Origin: Mesorhizobium qingshengii
GTDB taxonomy: Bacteria; Pseudomonadota; Alphaproteobacteria; Rhizobiales; Rhizobiaceae
Reading direction: 5' to 3'
DNA length: 64,000 nucleotides
Assembly (NCBI RefSeq): GCF_027563465.1
Contig: NZ_JAPFQA010000001.1
Span: forward strand, 372,001 to 436,000
In this document: positions 18,468 through 26,729 of the stretch, piece by piece
Layout of the letters: each line of letters opens with the position of its first letter
Position numbering within the stretch: the first letter of the stretch is position 1
Program-made: the position numbers and the translations under genes
Notes under the pieces: generated by a model
Databases searched by the model: none
The model's input: only the letters and a program-made list of their open reading frames with translations
What the model was told of the DNA's origin: nothing

Positions 18468-19520
18468 GTGAACATCACAAGAAGACTTCTAGGGAAGGTC
18501 GCGCTCGGGCTGGCCGGCGCAACCATGCTGATGCAGTTCCCGGCACTGGCGGCGGACAAGCCGGCGCCGTTCGACAAGCCCGGCGTCAAGATCGCGCTGG
18601 TCCGCTATCTCTCGACCGGCGACTTCTTCCAGGCCTATCTGTCGGGCGTCGAGGCGCAGTCGAAGGCGCTCGGTATCGATCTGCGCGTCCTCGACAGCCG
18701 CCAGGACGCCGCCCTTCAATCCGACATGGTCGATCAGGCCATCGCGCTTGGCGTGCAGGGCATCATCATCCAGCACGGCCTGACGGAATCGATGAAGGAC
18801 GCCGCCCAGCGCGCGGTCGATGCGGGCATCAAGGTGGTTGCTTTCGACGTCAATGTCGAAAACCCCAAGATCCCGCAGATCGAGCAGTCCGACCGCGACC
18901 TTGCGCGGCTGGCGCTCGAACAGGCGGTCAAGGACAATGGCAACAGCTGGAACGCCGGCTACGTCTATGTCGCCGGCATCGCGCCGCTCGATCGCCGCAA
19001 CGAGACCTGGGTCGATGTGAAAAAGAAATACTCGGGCATCAAGGAAGTCGCGATGTTCGGCACATTGGACAATCCGATCGCCAATTCCGTCGCCAACCAG
19101 GCGCGTTCGGTGCTGTCGGCCCACCCGGACATCAAGGTGATGTTCGCCCCCTATGACGAATTCGCCAAGGGCGTGAAGATCGCCGTCGACGAAGCCGGTC
19201 TGAACAAGGGCATCAAGATCTATTCGGCCGACATCTCGACCTCGGATATATCAGCGATGCGCGAGCCCGACAGCGCCTGGGCGGCAACCGCCGCGACCAA
19301 CCCGGCCGTCGTCGGCCAGGTCTCGGTGCGCGCCCTGGCGCAGTTGCTGGCCGGTGAAGACCCCGGCCACAACGTCGTCGTGCCGCCGACGCTGATCACC
19401 CAGAAGGAGCTGATCGACAAGGATATCAAGAACATGGAGGACCTCTCGGCCAAGCTGCCGCAGTTTGCCCATGCCGATGTCGCGATGCCGGCCTGGATGC
19501 CGAACCCGAACGCGAAGTAG
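18468..19520 (+). CDS. periplasmic sugar-binding protein of the ABC importer
   Basis: This 350-residue protein starts at GTG 18468 behind GGAGGA. An N-terminal signal peptide (RRLLGKVALGLAGATMLM, cleavage likely after ALA in PALAADKP) is followed by a periplasmic-binding-protein type 1 fold of the RbsB class (KIALVRYLSTGDFFQAYL, ALGVQGIIIQHG, IKVMFAPYDEFAKG). It delivers the solute to the permease. Genetic linkage to mtnK/mtnA suggests 5-methylthioribose or 5-deoxyribose as candidates, but family membership alone does not identify the ligand. Confidence 0.93.
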   Translation: MNITRRLLGKVALGLAGATMLMQFPALAADKPAPFDKPGVKIALVRYLSTGDFFQAYLSGVEAQSKALGIDLRVLDSRQDAALQSDMVDQAIALGVQGIIIQHGLTESMKDAAQRAVDAGIKVVAFDVNVENPKIPQIEQSDRDLARLALEQAVKDNGNSWNAGYVYVAGIAPLDRRNETWVDVKKKYSGIKEVAMFGTLDNPIANSVANQARSVLSAHPDIKVMFAPYDEFAKGVKIAVDEAGLNKGIKIYSADISTSDISAMREPDSAWAATAATNPAVVGQVSVRALAQLLAGEDPGHNVVVPPTLITQKELIDKDIKNMEDLSAKLPQFAHADVAMPAWMPNPNAK

Positions 19521-19541
19521 GCTTCGTCACGACATAAACGC

Positions 19542-19569
19542 AAAGGGCGGCCCGAGGGCCGCCCTTTTT
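19542..19569 (+). terminator. rho-independent terminator after the ABC operon
   Basis: AAAGGGCGGCC and GGCCGCCCTTT form a perfect 11-pair stem around the loop CGAG, followed by TT. It sits 20 bases after the binding-protein stop and just before the convergent aldolase gene. The A/T ends make it potentially bidirectional. Confidence 0.85.
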
Positions 19570-19586
19570 GTTGTTGGTTGGAATGC

Positions 19587-21641
19587 CTATCGCAGCGCCG
19601 CCGCGATGTTGCCGCCGTCGACCGTCGTCACATCGGCGGTGGTCCGTTCGGCCAGCGCATGGTGCAGGAAGGCCTGCGCGACGTCCTGCGCCGTCACTTC
19701 CTGGCCAAGCAGATTGCCGGACATGTAGTCCTTCTCCGACACGCCGCGCGCACCCGAGCGGCTGGCGATCATGGCGTCAGTCAAAAGCCCCGAGCGGATG
19801 CGATCGGCGTTGACGGCGTTCGAACGGATGCCGTGGGCGCCGTAGTCGAGCGCGTATTGCCGGGACAGGAACAGCGTCGCCGCCTTCGGCACGCCATAGG
19901 CGCCGAATTTCGGACCCGGATTGACCGCCTGCTTGGAGGTGTTGAACAGGAGCACGCCGCCGGTGCCCTGTTCGAGCATGATGCGCACGGCGTTCTGCGC
20001 CACCGACTGGTGGGCGAAGAAATTGAGCTCGAAACTCTTGCGCAGAAGCGCGTCGTCGAGCTCGCCGATCCGGCCTTCCCAGGCGGCCCCGGCATTGGAC
20101 ACCAGGATGTCGACGCCGCCGAACACGGCAACCGCCCTGTCGAAGGCGGCACGCACCTGGGCCGGATCGGTGATGTCGGCGGCGACGCCGATCGAATTGT
20201 TGCCAGCCTTCTTCGCAGCGTCCGCGGCCTTTTCGGCATCGAGATCGACGACGACGGCATGGGCGCCATTGTCGGCGAACAGCTTGGCCGTCGCCGCGCC
20301 GATCGCGCCGGCGCCGCCGGTGATCAGCACCACCTGGCCGGTCAGCGGCTTCGGCTTGTTGGAGGCGAGCTTGGCCTGTTCCAGCGACCAGTATTCGAGC
20401 GGGAACAGGTCGGCCTTGGAAAGCGGATGGAAACGGCCGACCGCTTCGGCGCCGCGCACCGCCTCGATCCACATCTCGCCGACGTCGGAAGCGATCTTCG
20501 CATCCTTCAGTGTGCGGCCGTGGCCGAACATGCCCAGCCCCGGCACCAGCGTCAGGCGCGGCATCGGGTCGAGCATGGTGCGCTTGACGTCGTCGAGCGC
20601 ATCGTTGGTTTCGAAATAGGCGCGGTAATCCTTGGCGAATGTCTCGACATGGCTCTTGATCACGGCCTTGTAGTCGCCGATTTTGTCGGCATCGGGCGCC
20701 GGCACCGCCATCGGTCCGGTCTTGATGCGGATCGACAGATCGGGGGTCGAAACACCCCGCCCGGCATAGTCGGCGATCGCGGCCGAGTTGATGAAGTCGA
20801 CGATGGCCTCCGAGGTGCGGAAGTCGCTGATCATGCGGTCGAAGCGGCCTTCGCCACGCGCCACCGCGACGGCGCCGCGCAGCATCGGCGCGATGGAAGC
20901 CGGTGTGGCGAGCTTTGCCGGCAGCGTCGCCTTTGCCGCCTTCGGCTTGGCGTGCTTGGCCACATAGTCCTCGGCGACATTCACATAGTGGATCATCCGG
21001 TCATAGGCTTGCCTGGCATCGTCGCCGAACGTGAAGATGCCATGCTTGTCGAGGATCAGGCCCTCGACCGTCGGGTCGGCGTCGAAGACGTCGGCCGCCG
21101 CCTTGGCGAGGTCGAAGCCGGGCATGATGTAGGGCACGTAACCCATCTTGTCGCCGAACACCGTCTTCACCAGCGGCTTGCTGTCTTCCTGGTCGACGAT
21201 GGCGAGGATGGCGGTCGAATGGGTGTGGTCGACGAATTTGTGCGGCAGGAAGGCATGCAGCAGCGTCTCGACCGAGGGATTGGGCGAGGATGGGTCGATG
21301 AGGTTCGCCCGCTGCAGGGCGACCATGTCCTCGTCGGAGAGCTTGTTGAGCTTGCGCGCCTTGAGCAGCGCGCCCATCTTCACCGCCGGCAGCCCCTGCG
21401 GCTCGATGACGGCCATGTCCCAGCCGCTGCCCTTGACGCACAACACATCCCATTCATCGCCGAGGAGGTCGGTTGCCTTGGTCTTGCAGGAGGTGTTGCC
21501 GCCGCCATGCAGCACGAGCCGCGGCTCGCCGCCCAGCAGCCGCGTCGTGTAGACGCGCAGCGCCAGGTCGCCGCCAACGCCTTTCCTGGCATAGTCGGCA
21601 ACCATCTTTTCCGCGTCGCCGTCATTCCAAAGGTTCTTCAT
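19587..21641 (-). CDS. bifunctional class II aldolase / short-chain dehydrogenase
   Basis: This 684-residue fusion has two parts. The N-terminal half (about 1-390) is a class II aldolase of the long type: LHGGGNTSCKTK is the phosphate loop, and HKFVDHTHSTAIL and DKHGIFTFG carry metal histidines. The C-terminal half (about 410-684) is a Rossmann short-chain dehydrogenase: VVLITGGAGAIGAATAKLF, then SNAGAAWEG and YGVPKAA with the catalytic Tyr and Lys. Similar proteins are annotated as rhamnulose-1-phosphate aldolase/lactaldehyde dehydrogenase. No rhamnose kinase or isomerase is nearby. Beside mtnK/mtnA it could instead cleave a 5-substituted ribulose 1-phosphate to dihydroxyacetone phosphate and process the aldehyde. 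Confidence 0.9.
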   Translation of the reverse strand: MKNLWNDGDAEKMVADYARKGVGGDLALRVYTTRLLGGEPRLVLHGGGNTSCKTKATDLLGDEWDVLCVKGSGWDMAVIEPQGLPAVKMGALLKARKLNKLSDEDMVALQRANLIDPSSPNPSVETLLHAFLPHKFVDHTHSTAILAIVDQEDSKPLVKTVFGDKMGYVPYIMPGFDLAKAAADVFDADPTVEGLILDKHGIFTFGDDARQAYDRMIHYVNVAEDYVAKHAKPKAAKATLPAKLATPASIAPMLRGAVAVARGEGRFDRMISDFRTSEAIVDFINSAAIADYAGRGVSTPDLSIRIKTGPMAVPAPDADKIGDYKAVIKSHVETFAKDYRAYFETNDALDDVKRTMLDPMPRLTLVPGLGMFGHGRTLKDAKIASDVGEMWIEAVRGAEAVGRFHPLSKADLFPLEYWSLEQAKLASNKPKPLTGQVVLITGGAGAIGAATAKLFADNGAHAVVVDLDAEKAADAAKKAGNNSIGVAADITDPAQVRAAFDRAVAVFGGVDILVSNAGAAWEGRIGELDDALLRKSFELNFFAHQSVAQNAVRIMLEQGTGGVLLFNTSKQAVNPGPKFGAYGVPKAATLFLSRQYALDYGAHGIRSNAVNADRIRSGLLTDAMIASRSGARGVSEKDYMSGNLLGQEVTAQDVAQAFLHHALAERTTADVTTVDGGNIAAALR

Positions 21642-21723
21642 TTCGCTTCGTCCGATTCCGTCTTCTTGCTGGTGAACAGGAAAGCCGCGACGCCTTGATG
21701 ACAGCGCGGCGAGGGTGGTCTTG

Positions 21724-22692
21724 CTAGGATGCCTTCTCGCTGGCCGCGGCTCCGGCATGATCCAGCAGCCGCTGCGCCATGCGTGCGCCGACCACCAGAT
21801 GCGTGCAAAGTCCGCCTGCGATCGCCGCGAGAAGCGGTTCGAACTTGCTGTCCTCCTGCACGACCATCAGGCGCCGGTCGATGGCGCGTAGCGAGGAGAG
21901 CTCGGCCGAGATCACCCGGCGGTTGTAGCTGCAATCGAGCACCTTTCCGTCGGCGTCGATGATCTGTCCGGCGATGACACCGGCGGCACCTTGCTTGCGT
22001 AGCGTAGCCATTTCGTCAGGAGTGAGCGCGCCGCATTTGACCAGATGGCTGTCGGCATCGACCGCCCCGACCGAGTACAGCGCCAGATCGCATTCGCCAA
22101 TCCCCGACAATTGCTCTCGGATCACCGGCTCGGCGCGCAGCGCGCGCGCCAGCTCTTCCGTCGACAGCACCAGCGGCGCGTAGAAATTGAGGCCCTTGGC
22201 GTTGAGCCGCCGCGCGATCTCCATCGTGCACTGGTCGGGCCGGTAGGAATAGGGCGCTCCGAGATTGCCGCAGAGCTGCACCACCGTGACGTCCTGCAGA
22301 TCGGCATAGGACATGATGTCGGCGATCGTGTAGACGGTGCGGCCCCAGGCAACGCCGATACGGTCGCCCTTCTTGACCAGTTCGAGAAACACGCTCGCCG
22401 CCAGCACGGCGATTTCCATCGAGGGGTCGGCGATGTGGTCGTTCTCGGGCGCGATCCAGACGGCATCGAGCTCCAACGCATCCTCCAGCTTGCGCGCCAG
22501 TACATCGTCGGTGAAAAGCTGGGTCGAGGTCGAGATGTTGACGATGCCGGTCTCGCGCGCCTTGCGCAGATACATGGCGACCGAGGCACGGGAGATGTTA
22601 AGCTGGCTTGCAACCTGATCCTGCCGCAGGCCATGCGCGTAATATAGCCACGCGGCCTTGTGAATCAGCTGTTCTGCTGGTCGGATCGCCAT
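21724..22692 (-). CDS. SorC/DeoR-type sugar-binding transcriptional regulator
   Basis: The product has 322 residues. An N-terminal helix-turn-helix (HKAAWLYYAHGLRQDQVASQ then LNISRASVAMYLRKARE) is followed by the SorC sugar-phosphate-binding domain (GDRIGVAWGRTVYTIADIM, VVQLCGNLGAP). The family includes EryD of Brucella. The start at 22692 has GGAGGAG upstream. It precedes the aldolase/dehydrogenase gene in the same direction by about 80 bases and is the only local candidate regulator for the ABC importer and mtnKA. A phosphorylated sugar intermediate would be the expected inducer. Confidence 0.92.
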   Translation of the reverse strand: MAIRPAEQLIHKAAWLYYAHGLRQDQVASQLNISRASVAMYLRKARETGIVNISTSTQLFTDDVLARKLEDALELDAVWIAPENDHIADPSMEIAVLAASVFLELVKKGDRIGVAWGRTVYTIADIMSYADLQDVTVVQLCGNLGAPYSYRPDQCTMEIARRLNAKGLNFYAPLVLSTEELARALRAEPVIREQLSGIGECDLALYSVGAVDADSHLVKCGALTPDEMATLRKQGAAGVIAGQIIDADGKVLDCSYNRRVISAELSSLRAIDRRLMVVQEDSKFEPLLAAIAGGLCTHLVVGARMAQRLLDHAGAAASEKAS

Positions 22693-22890
22693 GCCATCTC
22701 CTCCGCTGACATTATTCACGGCCTTCGACAAAAGTCAAACCGAGCGGGAAAGTGCAAGCGTCTTTCTCTTGTTGATCGGGATCAAGGCGAAGCTGGCTGT
22801 GGTGTATGACAGGCTTGGCATACAAGGATGGTGACGTGGCTTGGAGCCTGTGATTAGAAGTCTCCAATCAGGAAGCTAAGGGGAGGCGGG

Positions 22891-24531
22891 ATGGGCAAGC
22901 CTTATGAGCAGGATCTCGACAAGAACGCGGCCAATTACCAGCCGCTGACACCGCTCACCTACCTGGAGCGCGCGGCAAAGACCTATCCTGACCATATCGC
23001 CATCATCCATGGCCGCCAGCGCATGGACTATCGCACGTTCTGGCGCCGGTCGCTGAAACTTGCCTCGGCGCTTCGGAAGCGCGGCATCGGCAAGGGCGAT
23101 ACGGTCACCGTCATGTTGTCCAACACGCCGCCGATGCTGGAGGCGCATTTCGGCGTGCCGATGACCAAGGCGGTGCTCCATTCGCTCAACACCCGCCTCG
23201 ACGCCGCGGTCATTGCCTTCCAGCTCGACCATGCCGAAACGAAGGTGCTGATCGTCGACCGCGAGTTCGCTGGTATCGTCGGACAAGCGCTGGAGTTGGC
23301 TAAGGTCAAGCCGCTGGTCATCGACTATGACGACCCCGAATACGCCACCGATGCGCCCTATCCGAAAGGCCAGCGCATCGGCACATCCGACTATGAGGCG
23401 TTTGTCGCTGAAGGCGACGAGGACTTTGCATGGTCGATGCCCGACGACGAATGGGACGCCATTTCGCTCAACTACACCTCCGGTACGACAGGCAATCCGA
23501 AGGGCGTCGTCTACCATCATCGCGGCGCTGCCCTGATGGCCTACACCAACACCATCCATGCCGGCATGGCCAAGCATGCGGTCTATCTGTGGACGCTGCC
23601 GATGTTCCACTGCAACGGCTGGTGCTTTCCATGGACGCTCGCCATTCAGGCCGGCACCCATGTCTGCCTGCGCTGGGTGCGGCCGAAGCCGATCTACGAC
23701 GCCATCGCCGATCACGGCGTCACGCATCTGTGCGGTGCACCGGTCGTCATGTCGGTGCTGATCAATGCGAAGGACGAAGACAAGCGCGAGTTTCCGCAGA
23801 CCGTCACCTTCAACACGGCCGCGGCACCGCCGCCGGAAGTCGTGCTGTCCGGCATGGCCGATGCCGGCTTTGCCGTCACCCATCTCTACGGGCTGACCGA
23901 GACCTATGGCCCGGCGGTGGTCAACGAATGGCATGACGCCTGGGACGATCTCGAAAAGGGAGAGCGCAGCGCCAAGAAAGCACGACAGGGCGTGCGCTAC
24001 GCCGCTCTCGAAGGCCTGACGGTCATGGATCCCGAGACGATGCAGGTAACGCCGGCGGATGGCGAGACCATTGGCGAAGTCATGTTCCGCGGCAACATCG
24101 TCATGAAGGGCTACCTGAAGAACCGCAAGGCGAGCGACGAAGCCTTTGCCGGCGGCTGGTTCCACTCCGGCGATCTCGGCGTCATGCATCCCGATGGCTA
24201 CATCCAGCTCAAGGACCGCTCCAAGGACATCATCATTTCCGGAGGCGAGAACATTTCGTCGATCGAGGTCGAGGATGCGCTCTACAAGCACCCTTCCGTT
24301 GCCTCTTGCGGCGTCGTCGCCAGGGCCGATGACAAATGGGGCGAGGTGCCCATAGCCTATGTCGAACTGAAGCCCGGCAAGACCGCGACCGAGGCAGAGA
24401 TCATCGAGCACTGTCGTGCGCTGCTCGCCCGCTTCAAGGTGCCGAAGGCGGTGATCTTCGCCGAAATCCCGAAGACCTCGACCGGCAAGATCCAGAAGTT
24501 CCGGCTGCGCGAGATGGCCAAGGCCGCCTGA
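22891..24531 (+). CDS. fatty-acyl-CoA synthetase (AMP-forming ligase)
   Basis: This 546-residue member of the ANL superfamily activates a carboxylic acid to its CoA thioester through an acyl-adenylate. YTSGTTGNPKGVVYHHRG (about residue 194) is the AMP-binding P-loop, YGLTETYGP the adenine/A5 motif, WFHSGDLGVMHPDGYIQLKDR the A7/A8 hinge and TSTGKIQKF the C-terminal catalytic lysine region. It most resembles the medium/long-chain AlkK-type ligases. It stands alone, with the TetR gene starting 190 bases downstream. The exact chain length is unknown. Confidence 0.92.
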   Translation: MGKPYEQDLDKNAANYQPLTPLTYLERAAKTYPDHIAIIHGRQRMDYRTFWRRSLKLASALRKRGIGKGDTVTVMLSNTPPMLEAHFGVPMTKAVLHSLNTRLDAAVIAFQLDHAETKVLIVDREFAGIVGQALELAKVKPLVIDYDDPEYATDAPYPKGQRIGTSDYEAFVAEGDEDFAWSMPDDEWDAISLNYTSGTTGNPKGVVYHHRGAALMAYTNTIHAGMAKHAVYLWTLPMFHCNGWCFPWTLAIQAGTHVCLRWVRPKPIYDAIADHGVTHLCGAPVVMSVLINAKDEDKREFPQTVTFNTAAAPPPEVVLSGMADAGFAVTHLYGLTETYGPAVVNEWHDAWDDLEKGERSAKKARQGVRYAALEGLTVMDPETMQVTPADGETIGEVMFRGNIVMKGYLKNRKASDEAFAGGWFHSGDLGVMHPDGYIQLKDRSKDIIISGGENISSIEVEDALYKHPSVASCGVVARADDKWGEVPIAYVELKPGKTATEAEIIEHCRALLARFKVPKAVIFAEIPKTSTGKIQKFRLREMAKAA

Positions 24532-24647
24532 CGGCTCCGACAGTTTCTTTCAAGAATATTTTCAGCGGCTCGCATCCTCGGGCCGCTTCGTGACGTCTGT
24601 TGGATGTCACCAGCTGTCACCAATCGTACAGGTACGGCGAAATCGCA

Positions 24648-24676
24648 TTGACAGGGCGCCTGTTTCGATTTACGAG
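24648..24676 (+). promoter_or_regulatory. promoter of the tetR-RND efflux operon
   Basis: A consensus -35 box TTGACA (24648-24653) is followed after 17 bases by TACGAG (24671-24676) as a weak -10. The -10 lies inside the long palindrome starting at 24668, the usual geometry for repression by an autoregulating TetR protein. Confidence 0.55.
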
Positions 24677-24707
24677 TGACGAAAATTAAAATTCGTCACT
24701 CGTAAAT
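24668..24707. promoter_or_regulatory. 40-bp TetR-type operator palindrome
   Basis: Perfect 16-base arms, ATTTACGAGTGACGAA and TTCGTCACTCGTAAAT, flank an 8-base AT-rich centre. The site ends 12 bases before the TetR start codon and overlaps its promoter, so it is very probably the autoregulatory operator of the TetR gene at 24720. Confidence 0.8.
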
Positions 24708-24719
24708 AAGCAGAAGGTC

Positions 24720-25328
24720 ATGTCCGAAGCCGCCACCATAGTAGCCGACGCCGCCCGACAGGAAAATGTCACGCGCATACTCGACTGCGCCGAGCGTCTG
24801 TTCCGGCACTATGGCTATGGCAAGACCAATGTCGCCGACATCGCGCGCGAACTCGGCATGTCGCCGGCCAACATCTACCGTTTCTTCGCCTCCAAGGTCG
24901 AAATCCACCAGGCCGTCTGCGGCCGGATGCTCGGCGCCAGCTACAAGATGGCCTACGAGATTTCCCGCCTGCCGATCAGCGCCGAGGAGCGGCTGCGCCG
25001 CTACGTGCATGCGCAATACAAGATGACGCTGGAGGTCATGCTTGACGACCAGAAGGTTCATGAGATGGTCGTCGTCGCGCTCGAACGGGACTGGGGCGTC
25101 ATCGACAAGCACGTCAACAGCATTCACGACCTGTTCGCGGAGGTTATCCGCGATGGCATCGAGGCCGGTGAGTTCAGGGAACAGGATCCGGTGATCGCGT
25201 CACGCTGCTTCGGCGCCGCCACCGTCATCCTGTGCCATCCGCAGATGGTTGCGCAGTGCCTTGCCAAGACCAACCGGGCGATGCCCGACGACCTCATCGA
25301 TTACGCGATCAAGGCCTTGAAGAAATAG
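24720..25328 (+). CDS. TetR-family regulator of the RND efflux system
   Basis: This 202-residue protein has an N-terminal TetR helix-turn-helix (RILDCAERLFRHYGYGKTNV, then IARELGMSPANIYRFFASK, about residues 17-60) and an all-helical C-terminal ligand domain. It lies 54 bases upstream of the efflux adaptor gene in the same direction and follows a 40-bp palindrome. By analogy with AcrR and similar repressors it should repress itself and the pump until an efflux substrate binds. Confidence 0.92.
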   Translation: MSEAATIVADAARQENVTRILDCAERLFRHYGYGKTNVADIARELGMSPANIYRFFASKVEIHQAVCGRMLGASYKMAYEISRLPISAEERLRRYVHAQYKMTLEVMLDDQKVHEMVVVALERDWGVIDKHVNSIHDLFAEVIRDGIEAGEFREQDPVIASRCFGAATVILCHPQMVAQCLAKTNRAMPDDLIDYAIKALKK

Positions 25329-25382
25329 CCGCCGCACACGGGTGCCGGTGTCGACCGTTCATCTCCAGTCAGGAGTACCAAG

Positions 25383-26531
25383 ATGTCTTTGCCCACTTCC
25401 ATCCTTCGCAAGCTGCCAGTCGCCGGACTGATCGTCGCGGCGCTCGGGCTTGCCGGCTGCTCGCAGGAAAAAGCCGAAGTCAAGGACATCATCCGCCCGG
25501 TGAAGGTCGTCGAGATCGCCCAGGCGCATGACACCCGCACGCTCTCCTATTCCGGCTCGGTGCGGGCTCGCACCGAAAGCGCTCTGGCTTTCCGGGTCAA
25601 CGGCAAGATCACCGAGCGTCTTGTCGACATCGGTCAGCATGTGGCGCCTGGCGATGTGCTCGCCCGCATCGATCCCGCCGACTATGATCTTTCGGTCAAG
25701 AGTGCGGAGGCTGCCCTCGATGCCGCCGAGCGGCAGGTCGAGACCGTCGAGCTTGCCCGCAAGCGCGCCGAGCAGCTTTTTGCCAAGAATTTTGCGCCGA
25801 AATCGCAGCTCGAACAGGCGACGCTGACCTACGACCAGGCCGTCGCCACCCGCGATTCCGCCCGCTCCTCGCTCGCCCAGGCAAAGAACCAGGTCGGCTA
25901 TACCGATCTCAAGGCCGACAGGGACGGCATCGTCACTGCCGTCAACGCCGATGTCGGCCAGGTGGTTGGCTCCGGCACGCCGGTGGTCACCGTCGCCGTC
26001 GACGGCGAAAAGGAAGTGCTGATCGCGGTGCCGGAAATGGAGATCGCCGAATTCAAGCCGGGCAAGGTCGTCAAGGCCGGCTTCTGGTCTGATGACGCGC
26101 TGGCGCTTGATGGCAAGGTCCGTGAGGTCGCCGGCAGTGCCGACCCGCAGTCGCGCACCTTTGCAGTCCGCGTCAGCCTGCCCAACGACCCACGCGTGCT
26201 TCTCGGCATGACCGCCAACATTGAAGCCTCGGCGGCCAATGAGCGGCAACTCGTGTCGATCCCGCTGAGCGCGCTGGCCGAGCAAAACAGCCAGTCGATC
26301 GTCTGGACCGTCGATCGTGGCGCCGACACCGTTCATGCCCGCCCGGTCAAGGTCGCCAAGTTCGCCGCCGATGGGGTGCGTGTCGCCGAAGGTCTGAAAC
26401 CTGGTGATGTCGTGGTCGCGGCCGGCACGCAGTTCATGACCGAGAACCTGAAAGTGAAACTCGCCGGCGATGCGGTGCTGCAGTCCGCCTCCGCGGCAGG
26501 CGATGGCGGCGACGTAAAGCAGTTGCGCTGA
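25383..26531 (+). CDS. RND efflux periplasmic adaptor lipoprotein
   Basis: This 382-residue membrane-fusion protein of the HlyD/AcrA type has an N-terminal signal with lipobox LGLAGC (cysteine about residue 25), so it is probably anchored to the outer face of the inner membrane. The biotinyl-lipoyl-like domain (LAFRVNGKITERLVDIGQHV), a coiled-coil hairpin (about 100-160) and the beta-barrel stretch IAVPEMEIAEFKPGK are in the usual order. It partners with the pump encoded downstream. No outer-membrane TolC-type channel gene is nearby. Confidence 0.93.
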   Translation: MSLPTSILRKLPVAGLIVAALGLAGCSQEKAEVKDIIRPVKVVEIAQAHDTRTLSYSGSVRARTESALAFRVNGKITERLVDIGQHVAPGDVLARIDPADYDLSVKSAEAALDAAERQVETVELARKRAEQLFAKNFAPKSQLEQATLTYDQAVATRDSARSSLAQAKNQVGYTDLKADRDGIVTAVNADVGQVVGSGTPVVTVAVDGEKEVLIAVPEMEIAEFKPGKVVKAGFWSDDALALDGKVREVAGSADPQSRTFAVRVSLPNDPRVLLGMTANIEASAANERQLVSIPLSALAEQNSQSIVWTVDRGADTVHARPVKVAKFAADGVRVAEGLKPGDVVVAAGTQFMTENLKVKLAGDAVLQSASAAGDGGDVKQLR

Positions 26532-26543
26532 CGACAGACAACC

Positions 26544-26682
26544 GGCTGCGCGTTCCCGCAGCCGCTGGTTTCCGGGCGGCAGGCGCCCGATCTGAGACGC
26601 TCGATTGATGTAACCCCCACATCGATTTTCGCGTCCCACCGCGATGAGCGTTTCTCCGCTCGGAGAGCCTTGCCGCCCGGAA
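26544..26682 (+). other. structured intercistronic element between adaptor and pump genes
   Basis: The 198-base gap holds several nested inverted repeats: a small hairpin GGCTGCG/CGCAGCC (26544-26563), a long-range stem TTCCGGGCGGCA...GGC (26570-26584) with GCCTTGCCGCCCGGAA (26667-26682), and inner stems ACGCTC/GAGCGT and TGATGT/ACATC. Such an arrangement could form a multibranched RNA separating the two genes. It matches no riboswitch class I recognise. Confidence 0.4.
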
Positions 26683-26729
26683 GCCACTACCGAACCTCGA
26701 TCTTGTTGCCAAACAGATGGACCACCATC

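Noticed and set aside
19587..21641. Rhamnose catabolic locus
   Set aside because: The fusion is often annotated as rhamnulose-phosphate aldolase, but no rhamnose kinase, isomerase or mutarotase is present, while mtnK and mtnA are.
19578..21698. A 706-codon open frame on the plus strand
   Set aside because: It is antisense to the aldolase/dehydrogenase fusion, which carries both catalytic domains.
22876..24411. A 511-codon open frame on the minus strand
   Set aside because: It is antisense to the acyl-CoA synthetase gene, which carries all ligase motifs.
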